64,000 bases of DNA from CBDAKK01 sp965196605. Lineage in GTDB: Bacteria; Spirochaetota; Spirochaetia; WTKD01; G963693115. Below the pieces are notes generated by a model that had not been told where the DNA came from, did not search any database, and saw only the letters and a list, made by a program, of their open reading frames with translations. Where the stretch lies: NCBI GenBank assembly GCA_965196605.1, contig CBDAKK010000002.1:289309-353308 (forward strand), given 5' to 3'. The position numbers were made by a program, and so were the translations under genes. Positions 1 through 8,381 of this stretch are shown here, one piece after another (position 1 is the first letter of the stretch; each line of letters opens with the position of its first letter).

Positions 1-633
1 AAAACGCACGGTTATAGCGGAGTCATGCACTTCTTTGTAGCCGCCCAAGTTTACCTCAAAATTTGAGAGTGGAGTCGCAAGCGCCGCGCTGTAGGGCAAA
101 ATATAGTAGCCTTGATAAATCAGCCCCTTCTTCCACAGTTCGGAAAACACCCACCATATACTCTGCATGTAATCCATGTCCATGGTTTTATAATCATTGT
201 CAAAGTCAACCCAGCGTCCCAAGCGCTCTATAACCAATCGCCACTGTTCGGTGTAACGCATTACAATAGACCGACAATATTCATTAAAGGCTGCAACACC
301 ATAGCGTTCTATTTCGTGCGCTCCCGAAATGCCGAGTTCGCGCTCAGCCTCATACTCCACAGGCAAGCCATGGCAGTCCCAACCAAAACGCCTTTTTACA
401 AAGTAGCCCTGCATGGTCTTGTAACGCGGAATGATGTCCTTGACCGTACTCGGCACAAAATGCCCAAAGTGCGGCATGCCCGTAGCAAAAGGCGGGCCAT
501 CATAAAACACAAATTCGCTCTTGTCTTTATTCTTCTCCAAAGACTTTTGAAAAACACCGCGCTCCTTCCAATACGCAAGTACTGCTTCTTCCAAACGTGA
601 AAAATTCGCCTTAGGGTCAACGGGGCTATACAT
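1..633 (-). CDS. ileS: Isoleucyl-tRNA synthetase, N-terminal part (cut by window edge)
   Basis: The 211 codons read without a stop from an ATG at 633 to the window edge. The product begins MYSPVDPKANFSRLEEAVL and then reads FYDGPPFATGMPHFGH, which holds the class I synthetase HIGH-type signature (here HFGH). It continues with the KRRFGWDCHGLPVEYEAE stretch typical of IleS. The enzyme charges tRNA-Ile in the cytoplasm; the editing domain and KMSKS loop lie beyond the window. A Shine-Dalgarno sequence AAGGAG lies just before the start. It is the last gene seen of a def-fmt-PASTA-ileS run, 61 bases after the PASTA gene. Assignment is secure from the motif and the beginning of the protein. Confidence 0.95.
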   Translation of the reverse strand, partial: MYSPVDPKANFSRLEEAVLAYWKERGVFQKSLEKNKDKSEFVFYDGPPFATGMPHFGHFVPSTVKDIIPRYKTMQGYFVKRRFGWDCHGLPVEYEAERELGISGAHEIERYGVAAFNEYCRSIVMRYTEQWRLVIERLGRWVDFDNDYKTMDMDYMQSIWWVFSELWKKGLIYQGYYILPYSAALATPLSNFEVNLGGYKEVHDSAITVRF

Positions 634-694
634 CTTTACTACTCCTTAACGCTCACAAATAACCAATGCTTGCATAGTACTTTTGTTGTACGCA

Positions 695-1759
695 TCATTC
701 AGATACGGTATATCTCCACAAAGTTTCGCCATTACCCGTGGCCTCGTACATGGTGCCGGGCACAAGAAAATACGGAATACTAATAACCCCGCCGCGCGTC
801 AACAATGACAGCACCTCGCTTGCCTCATCTGCAGCTCCCTGTCGTTTGCTAAGCACAAGCCTAATTGGCTCATTATATGAAGGTACATTTATTTTTAAGA
901 GCCCTACCACAGCAGACGGCGTGTCATCCGAAGCAGCGGCTTTGCTTGCGTCTTTTGCGCGTATGCCAATGCGAAAGCGCGGCACAGAAGAAGTAATTGC
1001 CTGCCCCGCGGGAGGGTCCTGTCCAATTACAACACCCGCCTTGCGGCTCACAGCGCTTTCAGTTACAAGCGTCACATCCCTTTCAGAGAGATAAAAATCA
1101 AAACGCGCGTCTACAGCTTGCATCATGTTGTACAACTCATAAAAGTACAAGCCTTCTAAATCAGGCATAAGAGCCTCAAAAGAAGGAGTACCACGGCTCA
1201 CCACAAAAGATATGGCAGTATTCTTACCCGTAATTTTTGTGCCAGGCGCGGGCTTTTGCGCTAAAATCACCTGTGCCGCCGCATCTTGAAAAACCTTCTG
1301 AACGCTCACAATTTCAAGCAAAGCATCCACACCAGAAGAGCGCCCCGTAATACTGCCCGCCACTTCGCCGTAAAGCAAGCTTCGGTAATCGGGCACTTCA
1401 GCAATAGACGTACCTTGACTCACCGTAAGCCCCACGACGCGCTTAGCACGCACCGCAGTACCAGCAGCTACGTCCTGCTTAATAACCACACCCTTATCAA
1501 GCGGGTCATCCGTATACTCAAGAACAAGAAGGGGATGCAAGTTTTTCTCTTGCAACAAAAGCACGGCATCAACAAGGCTTTTGCCCACCATGCTGGGCAC
1601 GCTCACCACCGGTGCAGACTTAAAAAATATTAAAAACACCACCAATGCTGAAAGTGCAACTGAGGACATGACCACGCATGTATGAATAGAAAGTCGAAAA
1701 AACCGCTGAAACACGCTTGAACCCTTGCCTTCGGTTTTATTGTGTTGAGTAAATGCCAT
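695..1759 (-). CDS. PASTA-domain membrane protein
   Basis: A 354-residue protein with a short cytoplasmic N-terminus, one membrane segment at about residues 22-48 (VVMSSVALSALVVFLIFF), and an extracytoplasmic part with about three PASTA-like repeats. The first begins VPSMVGKSLVDAVLLLQEKN and contains GVVIKQDVAAGTAV; the third contains MPDLEGLYFYELYNMM and GVVIGQDPPAG. PASTA repeats are known to bind peptidoglycan or beta-lactams and are usually fused to Ser/Thr kinases or PBPs; here there is no kinase or enzyme domain, so it is a stand-alone PASTA protein as found in other treponemes. I take the ATG at 1759, preceded by AAGG, over a GTG at 1765. It sits between fmt and ileS in the same direction. 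Its cell-wall role is inferred. Confidence 0.8.
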   Translation of the reverse strand: MAFTQHNKTEGKGSSVFQRFFRLSIHTCVVMSSVALSALVVFLIFFKSAPVVSVPSMVGKSLVDAVLLLQEKNLHPLLVLEYTDDPLDKGVVIKQDVAAGTAVRAKRVVGLTVSQGTSIAEVPDYRSLLYGEVAGSITGRSSGVDALLEIVSVQKVFQDAAAQVILAQKPAPGTKITGKNTAISFVVSRGTPSFEALMPDLEGLYFYELYNMMQAVDARFDFYLSERDVTLVTESAVSRKAGVVIGQDPPAGQAITSSVPRFRIGIRAKDASKAAASDDTPSAVVGLLKINVPSYNEPIRLVLSKRQGAADEASEVLSLLTRGGVISIPYFLVPGTMYEATGNGETLWRYTVSE

Positions 1760-1822
1760 AAGCACGCCTTGTGTAATAAAAGTATTTGTCTCGAAAAAGA
1801 CACATAAAGTATGCCTATTATT

Positions 1823-2788
1823 TTAGCACAAGCGAGAGCGTATTATATGCGGCTCACCTTGCACAAAGTCCTTCCAGAAAAGCTTTTTGCGGTTTGGCAA
1901 CTGTAGCTCCGTGCAACCCACCACGCCACGCGCCGCCTGTATCAACACACCATGTTGCTCATCACAACCCACAACGGTACCCGCCGCCGCAATCTTTGCA
2001 GTTTTGTCCACAAGGTGCACCCGCCACAACTTCAGCGCCTGTGGTTCCACGTCTGCCTCAGCCTCATAATACGCGCGCGCGCCCCAATAAGGCTTAGAAA
2101 AAGCACGCGCTATACGCACAACATCCTCCGCGCGCTCCATCCAACAAACACGCCCATAGGCCGGCGAAAGCTTGGTGCAATACACCGCCGCTTCATTATT
2201 CTGTGGCACAGCCTTTTCATAGAGTTCATCACTATTCTCAATAAAGCGCTCCACATCCTCAGCGCCCTCCTCTGCCAAGCTTGCAAGCAAAAACTCGCTG
2301 TCATCGCGCTCTCCAACATCGCGTTGTGTTTGCAAAAGCACATCGCCCTCATCCATGGCAAGCGACATGCGCTGCAGCGTAACACCAGTGCGCGCGTCCC
2401 CCGCCAAAATGCTCGCAGGCACGGGCGCAGGGCCGCGAAAGCGCGGCAAAAGAGACGGGTGCACGTTAACCGCGCCGCGTTCAAACAAGCCCAAAAAGCG
2501 CTGTCCAAATATCTTTCCATACGCGGCACACACCATAAGCTGCGGCGCAAAGCGCGCCACGGCCTCCCGCGCCTCACTACGCAAAGACTCAGGCTGAAGT
2601 AATGGCACGCCATGCGCCTGCGCAAAGGCAGCCACGCAGTTTGGGCGCACAAGACGCCCGCGCCCCGCAGGCCTGTCGGGGCTGGTCAACACAGCGCACA
2701 GCACACCCTTTTCATGCAGCATGCGCAAAGTAGGCATGGAAAAATCCGCAGACCCCGCAAACAAGACGCGCCGTATGTTCTCTTTCAT
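1823..2788 (-). CDS. fmt: Methionyl-tRNA formyltransferase
   Basis: A 321-residue protein that formylates initiator Met-tRNA with 10-formyl-tetrahydrofolate. The N-terminus VLFAGSADFSMPTLRML is the formyltransferase Rossmann start. The active-site segment NVHPSLLPRFRGPAP is at about residues 108-122 and MDEGD at about 145-149, matching the family Asn, His and Asp. A C-terminal tRNA-binding domain follows. Length is normal (E. coli Fmt is 315). The start lies five bases after the def stop codon, so the two are translationally linked, the usual arrangement since deformylase undoes what Fmt adds. Confidence 0.96.
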   Translation of the reverse strand: MKENIRRVLFAGSADFSMPTLRMLHEKGVLCAVLTSPDRPAGRGRLVRPNCVAAFAQAHGVPLLQPESLRSEAREAVARFAPQLMVCAAYGKIFGQRFLGLFERGAVNVHPSLLPRFRGPAPVPASILAGDARTGVTLQRMSLAMDEGDVLLQTQRDVGERDDSEFLLASLAEEGAEDVERFIENSDELYEKAVPQNNEAAVYCTKLSPAYGRVCWMERAEDVVRIARAFSKPYWGARAYYEAEADVEPQALKLWRVHLVDKTAKIAAAGTVVGCDEQHGVLIQAARGVVGCTELQLPNRKKLFWKDFVQGEPHIIRSRLC

Positions 2789-2793
2789 ATTGT

Positions 2794-3282
2794 CTAAAGC
2801 CCTTCTGGTTTTTGGTAGACCTTCAGCGCCATGCGCCGCGCCGTGCGAGAAATAATATCAATAAACAAAACACCCTCCAAGTGGTCGTATTCATGCTGAA
2901 TAATACGCGCAAGAAAACCCTCCACATCCATGGAAAAAGCCCTACCTTTTGCATCATACGCATCTATGTGCAAAGCCGCGGGGCGCGTAACGTCCGCGTA
3001 GACACCCGGAATGCTCAGGCAACCCTCCTCATGCACCGAACGCTCAGAAGAAAAACTCGTAATACGGGGGTTAACAAAGGTATAGATGCGCTCTTGAAAC
3101 TTAGCGTGAAAACAACGCAGTGAAACACCCACTTGCGGCGCCGCTATTCCCACACCCTGCTTTGTGTTCATGACCGCGCGCATGTCTTTGAGCAAGCCTT
3201 TAAGCGTGCCATCAAAAACATCCACTGCTTCAGCGCGTTTAGAAAGTGTCTCATGCGGATGATATATAAGCTGATGATGCAT
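2794..3282 (-). CDS. def: Peptide deformylase
   Basis: A 162-residue metalloenzyme that removes the formyl group from nascent proteins. All three family motifs are present: GVGIAAPQVG at residues 43-52, EEGCLS at 85-90 (metal-binding Cys) and QHEYDHLEG at 129-137 (the HExxH-type HEYDH). I start at the ATG at 3282, giving MHHQLIYHPHETL. The frame is open further upstream to 3360, but that part translates an intergenic hairpin repeat and is not expected in a deformylase. First gene of the def-fmt-PASTA-ileS run; the upstream 560 bases hold repeats. Confidence 0.95.
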   Translation of the reverse strand: MHHQLIYHPHETLSKRAEAVDVFDGTLKGLLKDMRAVMNTKQGVGIAAPQVGVSLRCFHAKFQERIYTFVNPRITSFSSERSVHEEGCLSIPGVYADVTRPAALHIDAYDAKGRAFSMDVEGFLARIIQHEYDHLEGVLFIDIISRTARRMALKVYQKPEGL

Positions 3283-3844
3283 GGTTTTATTATAACAACA
3301 CGCCTTACCCACATTTTGCTGGGACCCAAGGTTGTTCTTTTGTGGGGGAGTTGCCCCCACACCCCCCTTGGATAAGACGCGGTACTGCGCTATGCGCGTG
3401 GAAGCTATCGCAGTTTTGCTGACGCTGTTTTTTATGAACTTTTTCTGCGGCTAAGACGCCAGTTGTCATATGCTAATGCCTATAGTAGCCGTACTTTCTT
3501 TCTTTTCTTTTTTTGCGACGCTCACGAGCGAAGCGAGGGGATGCAAACTATTGCATAAGCACCGCTGTGCGGTGCAAACATGGAGCTTGCATCAAAAGAA
3601 AAGAAAGAAAAGCACCAAAGAAAGAAAAGAAAACTCGCTGTGGGGGCACGCCCCCGACCCCCAAGCATTAAGCGAACACCTCTTATGTCGTTCATGACAC
3701 GGCTGTGAGGACGCTCACGAGCGTAGCGAGGGGATGCAAACTATTGCATAAGCACCGCTGTGCGGTGCAAACATGGAGCTTGCATCAAAGAAAAGAACCA
3801 AAGAAAAAAAAGCTTGTGGAGCTACGTCATAAAGGAATAAATGC
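3283..3844. repeat. Intergenic hairpin-repeat cluster 1
   Basis: No gene in 562 bases. It holds two GC-rich hairpins of the form TGTGGGGG-N4-CCCCCACA (near 3341 and, as a weaker version, near 3643), and two copies of a unit running from ACGCTCACGAGCG through GATGCAAACTATTGCATAAG to GCACCGCTGTGCGGTGC and on to a purine-rich AAAGAAAAGAA stretch (about 3518-3640 and 3708-3810). The same parts recur in five other intergenic regions of this window. The segment separates def from the end of the ula operon, both on the minus strand, so it contains the def promoter and probably stops ula transcription. Confidence 0.85.
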
Positions 3845-4561
3845 TTATGACTCAGATTGCGTTTTTTGTCCATAGTAGGCATGTGCGCCATGCTTTCTGT
3901 AGTAGTGTTTGTCGAGGAGGGTACGGTTCACGGGTTGGGGTTGCGGGTTCGCAAGCAGAGTTACTGCATTCATGTGCGCTATTATTTCCAAAGTTGCCGC
4001 GTTCTCCACTGCCTTGCGCGCGCTTTGCGCCCATGTAAAAGGCCCGTGGTGTTTTACCAAGACTCCGGGCACTGCGAGCGGGTCTAGCGCGCGCGTTTCA
4101 AAGGTTTCTACTATCACGCGTCCCGTTTCGCGTTCGTATTCACCCTGTATTTCTGTGTCTTCTAAGGCGCGCGTACAAGGCACGCTACCATAAAAGCAAT
4201 CGGCGTGCGTAGTACCCAAGCATGGCAGGTCTTTGCCCGCCTGCGCCCACCCGCAAGCCCACGCTGAATGGGTGTGCACTACGGCGCGTACGTCTGCAAA
4301 ATTTTTGTACAGCTCAATGTGCGTGAGCAAGTCTGACGAGGGCTGTAAATCACCCTCAATAACTTCGCCACTCATGCCCACAACCACAATGTCTTCGGGT
4401 TTTAACACTTCGTAAGCAACGCCGCTGGGTTTAATTGCAAGGGCATTGTCTTCCGTACTGTACACACTCACATTGCCCCAGGTAAAGTAGACAATCTTGT
4501 ACTTGGGCAACAACATGTTTGCTTCGTATGCTTCTTGCTTTAGTTTGTCAAATGTACTCAT
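3845..4561 (-). CDS. ulaF: L-ribulose-5-phosphate 4-epimerase (ascorbate pathway)
   Basis: A 238-residue class II aldolase-family epimerase that converts L-ribulose 5-phosphate to D-xylulose 5-phosphate, the last step of anaerobic ascorbate breakdown. Seen: FTWGNVS at 26-32, zinc-binding HTHS at 96-99 and HHGPF at 171-175, matching the AraD/UlaF/SgbE zinc histidines. Length matches E. coli UlaF (228). The start overlaps the ulaE stop as TAATG. Last gene of the ula operon. An AraD role in arabinose use is possible by sequence alone, but the neighbours settle it as UlaF. Confidence 0.93.
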   Translation of the reverse strand: MSTFDKLKQEAYEANMLLPKYKIVYFTWGNVSVYSTEDNALAIKPSGVAYEVLKPEDIVVVGMSGEVIEGDLQPSSDLLTHIELYKNFADVRAVVHTHSAWACGWAQAGKDLPCLGTTHADCFYGSVPCTRALEDTEIQGEYERETGRVIVETFETRALDPLAVPGVLVKHHGPFTWAQSARKAVENAATLEIIAHMNAVTLLANPQPQPVNRTLLDKHYYRKHGAHAYYGQKTQSES

Positions 4562-5427
4562 TATTTACTCCGCATCATCTTTTCTATAAGCCACGTCTTG
4601 GCTTTTGCAACATCATTTCGCGCTTGCGCAAGGCTGCCGCGTGCCCACATTTCTATAACAAAGGGGCCTTGGTAGCGCGCCGTTGCTAGCGTGAAAAACA
4701 GCGCATCAAAATTGACGCAGCCCGCGCCAAAGGGCACGTCTCGAAACTGCCCCGCGCGCTTCGCGCTGGGCTTGCGCGTGTCTTTGAGGTGCACGGCGAG
4801 TGTGTGAGGCAGGCCTGCAATGAGTTCATGCGCGGGGTGTGCATTCCACGCGCTTAGGTTTCCTAAGTCGGGGTAGAGTCCAAGCCATGGAGCGTTTATT
4901 CTTGTTTTCAGCGACAAAAATTTTGAGACGCTGTTCATAAACTCCGTGTCCATTATTTCCATACCCAGCATGACCTGTGCCTGCGCTGCGTAGTCCAAGG
5001 CCTTGCTCAGGACTTCTACAAAATATTCAAGCGACTTTTCATGCGCTGCTTCGTAGTACACGTCGTAGCCTGCAAGCTGAATGACGCGCACGCCTAAGGC
5101 GTCTGCCAAGTCTATGGCTTGCTTCATGCTTGTAAGTGCTCGCGCGCGTAGCGTTTTGTCGGCACTGCCAAAGGGGGTGGCGCGGTGGCAGCTTAAGCAT
5201 ATGCTGGGTATGCGCATGCCCACCGTACGGCGCGCGTCAATAAGCGCGGTTATTTCGCGCTTGCCCCATTTCAGCCGTGAACGGCGCATTTCAGACTCGT
5301 CTATGGACATTTCTACAAAGGAGAAGCCGAGCCCTTTTGCTTCTTGTAACAGCTCATGCCAGCTGTCAAATGGCGGTAGCGCTTTTTCGTAGAGCCCAAG
5401 GGGGAGCTGATGAAGTTTTTTACTCAT
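4561..5427 (-). CDS. ulaE: L-xylulose-5-phosphate 3-epimerase
   Basis: A 288-residue TIM-barrel protein of the xylose-isomerase-like family that converts L-xylulose 5-phosphate to L-ribulose 5-phosphate. The N-terminus LPLGLYEKALPPFDSWHELL resembles UlaE/SgbU (IPLGIYEKALP type). Expected metal-site segments are visible: LGMEIMDTEFMNS, YPDLGNLSAWN, and HLKDTRKPS. E. coli UlaE is 284 residues. It lies between ulaD and ulaF and overlaps ulaF by one base. Together the two epimerases feed the pentose phosphate pathway, which fits the transaldolases elsewhere in the window. Confidence 0.93.
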   Translation of the reverse strand: MSKKLHQLPLGLYEKALPPFDSWHELLQEAKGLGFSFVEMSIDESEMRRSRLKWGKREITALIDARRTVGMRIPSICLSCHRATPFGSADKTLRARALTSMKQAIDLADALGVRVIQLAGYDVYYEAAHEKSLEYFVEVLSKALDYAAQAQVMLGMEIMDTEFMNSVSKFLSLKTRINAPWLGLYPDLGNLSAWNAHPAHELIAGLPHTLAVHLKDTRKPSAKRAGQFRDVPFGAGCVNFDALFFTLATARYQGPFVIEMWARGSLAQARNDVAKAKTWLIEKMMRSK

Positions 5428-5470
5428 GCGTTATGGACATGCGCCATGCCTTAAAGTTGCGTACTTGGGC

Positions 5471-6133
5471 TTAGTCCTTCCAGTACGCGTCTATTTCCGC
5501 GCGCAAGGCCTGTGCTGCCTGCAAGGGTTCTGTGGATGCGGTGAGGCTTCTACCTGCAATAAAGGCTTTTATCGCAAGCCCTTGAAACAAAGGCACATCC
5601 GCTACTTCTATGCCACCGGTAACAGAGACTTCAAAGCCCATGTCACAGAGCTTTTTTATTTTAGAAAGGTCGGCCTCACCCCATGTTTGCCCTGCAGCTT
5701 GCGCGTCTCTGCCGCGGTGGTAGACAACTTGTTTTATCCCCAAAGTTTTCCACGCCGCTGCTTCTTCCCAGCTCCAATTGCCGTAGAGCTCAATTTGTAC
5801 GTCCCCTTTTTGGCCACGCAAGTCTTGCATGGTTTGCAAGGCTTTTTCAATGGTCGCAAGTTGCGCACAACAAATGACGGTGACCCAGTCCGCACCAGCT
5901 TGCGCGCACATTTTTGCAAGGGTTGCGCCAGCATCTGCCATTTTGATGTCCGCCAAAATTATTTGTTGCGGAAAGGCGGCGCGCAACTTTGCAACAGCGG
6001 CAACGCCTTCCGCAATGCACAAAATGGTCCCTGCTTCCACCACGTCAATGGAAGGAATTATTTTTTTTGTTATGCTTACCGCTTCATCTGCGTTTTGCAC
6101 ATCAAGCGCAACTTGTAGTAGTGGGCTATTCAT
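5471..6133 (-). CDS. ulaD: 3-keto-L-gulonate-6-phosphate decarboxylase
   Basis: A 220-residue member of the OMP decarboxylase suprafamily that makes L-xylulose 5-phosphate and CO2. The N-terminus LLQVALDVQNADEAV, the catalytic ILADIKMADAG (Asp and Lys of the DxKxxD site, about residue 60-68), VTVICCAQLATIEKAL and the phosphate-binding VTGGIEVADVPLF plus FIAGRSLTAS are all present. E. coli UlaD has 216 residues. It follows ulaC by about 43 bases and has a clear AGGAGTTCT ribosome site before the ATG. Confidence 0.95.
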   Translation of the reverse strand: MNSPLLQVALDVQNADEAVSITKKIIPSIDVVEAGTILCIAEGVAAVAKLRAAFPQQIILADIKMADAGATLAKMCAQAGADWVTVICCAQLATIEKALQTMQDLRGQKGDVQIELYGNWSWEEAAAWKTLGIKQVVYHRGRDAQAAGQTWGEADLSKIKKLCDMGFEVSVTGGIEVADVPLFQGLAIKAFIAGRSLTASTEPLQAAQALRAEIDAYWKD

Positions 6134-6176
6134 AGAACTCCTTTACTTATAAAAGTCTTTGTTATACCTTACATTA

Positions 6177-6647
6177 TTACAAGACGGGCGGAGTATAGTA
6201 CAACTCAAACCCGTTTCTTAGCTCCTCCACGGTTTTTGCCTCTTGTATAGCTTGAATAAGCGCTGGGGTGTCGAATATTTCAACAACTTGCACAATGCTT
6301 TGTTCATTATGCTCTTTGGTGTCTACAGAGGCAAGCGTGAGAATAATGTCTATAGGGTCGTTGTCTTCATTACCAAAAGCAACCGCCGTGTTCAAGGTCA
6401 CAAGAGACCAACACGTTTTTATGACGCCCTTGTCGGGGTTAGTGTGGGGCATGGCTATGCCGGGCGCAATGACATAGTAGGGTCAAATTTCCTCATGTTG
6501 TTTTACAATGTCGTGGTAGTACGAAGGCTGCAAAAATCCCTTTTTTTCCAAAAGGTCTGTGCCAATTTTTACAGCCGCCTTCCAATCACGCGCCTCTGCC
6601 TTGAGCGCAAGCGTGCCTTCCGCAAAAATAAATTCATGCACCAGCAT
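6177..6647 (-). pseudogene. ulaC: Ascorbate PTS IIA component, interrupted by an in-frame TGA
   Basis: The frame opens at the ATG at 6647 (MLVHEFIFAEGTLALKAEAR) and follows the UlaC family through YYHDIVKQHEEI. It then meets TGA at 6485-6483 and goes on in the same frame as PYYVIAPGIAMPHTNPDKG. In E. coli UlaC the matching stretch reads QHGPYFVLAPGLAMPHGRP, so the stop replaces a conserved Gly; GGA to TGA is one change. The phosphorylated His of MPHTNP lies after the stop. Without read-through or re-initiation at the ATG at 6452, which would give a 91-residue C-terminal piece, no complete IIA is made. The ATG overlaps the ulaB end by 14 bases. A sequencing error cannot be excluded. Confidence 0.88.
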
Positions 6648-6945
6648 GGCGTTTTTTTATATTCTCAGCGGCTTCTAAAATCATTGGGCCGTATTCATTT
6701 GCGTCCATGAGGTTTTTAATGAGCAATACCACTTGTTTTTCCTCATTCACCTTGCCTTGCAAAGCTTCTGCTAAATACTTTTGGCACAGCACAATGTCCG
6801 CACTTTGCAAGCTGGTACCCAGCGAACTCATTGAGCCGCTTTCTACCGTAGCTTCTATGTCGTTTTGTTTCAAAAACTGCGAGACCTTGCTTTTAATAAC
6901 AAAACTCGTCCCCATGCCACTTCCGCACACGCACACAATTGTCAT
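6634..6945 (-). CDS. ulaB: Ascorbate PTS IIB component
   Basis: A 103-residue cytoplasmic phosphocarrier. The N-terminal loop VCVCGSGMGTS carries the phosphorylated Cys (Cys7), matching the CGNGQGSS loop of E. coli UlaB, followed by a short alpha/beta fold ending IKNLMDANEYGPMILEAAE. It accepts phosphate from the IIA protein and passes it to ascorbate during entry through UlaA. Lies between ulaA and ulaC with a good ribosome site (AAAGGAGC) upstream. No defect seen, unlike its IIA partner. Confidence 0.94.
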   Translation of the reverse strand: MTIVCVCGSGMGTSFVIKSKVSQFLKQNDIEATVESGSMSSLGTSLQSADIVLCQKYLAEALQGKVNEEKQVVLLIKNLMDANEYGPMILEAAENIKKRHAGA

Positions 6946-6997
6946 ACATTGCTCCTTTTATTAAACCTTTTTACTATATTCGCATTGTGGAAACACA

Positions 6998-8344
6998 TTA
7001 CCCGCCAAGCCCCAAGAGGCTTGCAATAAGTTTGAAAATGCCCATTACGCCTACCCACAAGGTGTCGAGGTCAAAGTTGCCTCCCCAGCCGCCGTACTCC
7101 GCAAGCCCTGACCACGAAGCGGCAACAGCGCCGCCGAGCACTTGCAAAACACCAGAGCAAAAGCACAAAATAACCGTTGCGCGCCAACCGCCAAATTTGT
7201 TTGCAAAAACGCCAATGGTTGCATTGTCAAAAAACAAGGGGACAAAGCCGGGAATTATGAGTATGGGTGAAGAAAAAACCAACAAGGCTACAACGCCCAA
7301 AATTTGCCCCAACGCGCCAAAGACAAAGCCGAACAAAATGGCTTCAGAAGCAAAGCCGTAGGTTGCCGCGCAGTCAATAGCAATGGCCGAGCCCGGAATG
7401 AGTTTTTCGCGTATGCCTTCAAAAGATGTAGTAAGCTCGGCGACAAACATTTTAACACCTACTTGCAAAATGGCAATATTCACGGGAAAGGCGAGACAAG
7501 TGTAGACAAGCGTTATAATCCAGTTTTGCTTGGGGTTTATGGCTTTTATTCCCTCAGGTCCGAGTAAAAGCATGAGCGGCCCAAAAAAGATGGTCATGAT
7601 AACCGCCGATGCTGCGACGTTGTCTTTAAAAAAGTGAAGGAACTTTGGAAGCTTAATATTGTCAACCGTATCTTCTGGGTTGCCCAAATATTTTGAAAAC
7701 TTGCCCGCAATCCACACACCGAGCATTTGCTGATGGCCTACGGCAAAGCCTGCGTTGTTGGTGAGTTTTTCCGTGTATTTAAAGGTTGCGTTTGACATAA
7801 ATGCCCAGTAACAGCCTATGAAGAGCGTTGCAACTAAAATGGTTGGCAAGACGCTAGGAAACCTAAAAATGTAATACGTAAACCAGACAGCCATGGCAGA
7901 TTGCTGCACCATGATGTGCCCCGTTAAGAAGACCGTCCGCACCCCCGTTATTTTTCTAAACATAACGAATAGAATGTTCAGGAGCAAGCCTAAAATCATT
8001 ACGTAGCCTATCCACGCAACGGCATCATAGGTTTGCCCTTGAATGCTGACGCCTTCGCTTAAGGCGGTTTGCGCAGCAGGCCAGCCCGCATAGGGATCTA
8101 TTATGACGCCCTGTATGCCAAAGCGTTCGCTAATTTGAAAGAGGATGGGGCGAAAGGTGCCGACCAAATTTCCTGCACCAACTTGCAAAATCCTAAACCC
8201 TACCGCGGTTTTTATAGCGCCAGTAATCACGTCCGAAAACGAGCGCTTCATGGCAATATAGCCTACTGCGGTCACCAATGCCAAAACAAGCGGGGCTTGG
8301 CGTAAAAAATCGTTAATGAGAAAATCCAATAATGGTTTCATCAC
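6998..8344 (-). CDS. ulaA: Ascorbate PTS IIC permease
   Basis: A 448-residue membrane protein (E. coli UlaA has 465) that carries L-ascorbate in while it is phosphorylated. Many hydrophobic segments are visible, from LVLALVTAVGYIAM near the N-terminus. Family stretches include IKTAVGFRILQVGAGNLVG, VMFRKITGVRTVFLTGHIM and FAVGHQQMLGVWIAGKF. It has an AGGAGG ribosome site just upstream of the ATG. Second gene of the operon, after ulaG. Assignment is secure from the family stretches together with the full ula gene order. Confidence 0.95.
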   Translation of the reverse strand: MMKPLLDFLINDFLRQAPLVLALVTAVGYIAMKRSFSDVITGAIKTAVGFRILQVGAGNLVGTFRPILFQISERFGIQGVIIDPYAGWPAAQTALSEGVSIQGQTYDAVAWIGYVMILGLLLNILFVMFRKITGVRTVFLTGHIMVQQSAMAVWFTYYIFRFPSVLPTILVATLFIGCYWAFMSNATFKYTEKLTNNAGFAVGHQQMLGVWIAGKFSKYLGNPEDTVDNIKLPKFLHFFKDNVAASAVIMTIFFGPLMLLLGPEGIKAINPKQNWIITLVYTCLAFPVNIAILQVGVKMFVAELTTSFEGIREKLIPGSAIAIDCAATYGFASEAILFGFVFGALGQILGVVALLVFSSPILIIPGFVPLFFDNATIGVFANKFGGWRATVILCFCSGVLQVLGGAVAASWSGLAEYGGWGGNFDLDTLWVGVMGIFKLIASLLGLGG

Positions 8345-8381
8345 ATCCTCCTAAAAATTTATTTATAAGTTTTCATATGCT

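Noticed and set aside
112..600. Plus-strand open frames opposite ileS, fmt, iolD and the rbsA genes
   Set aside because: They are antisense shadows; the opposite strand has full family motifs and ribosome sites.
3283..3360. N-terminal extension of peptide deformylase
   Set aside because: It translates an intergenic hairpin repeat that recurs in five other places.
6483..6485. TGA in ulaC as a selenocysteine codon
   Set aside because: The position aligns with a Gly in E. coli UlaC, not a redox Cys, and I see no clear SECIS-like hairpin just after it.
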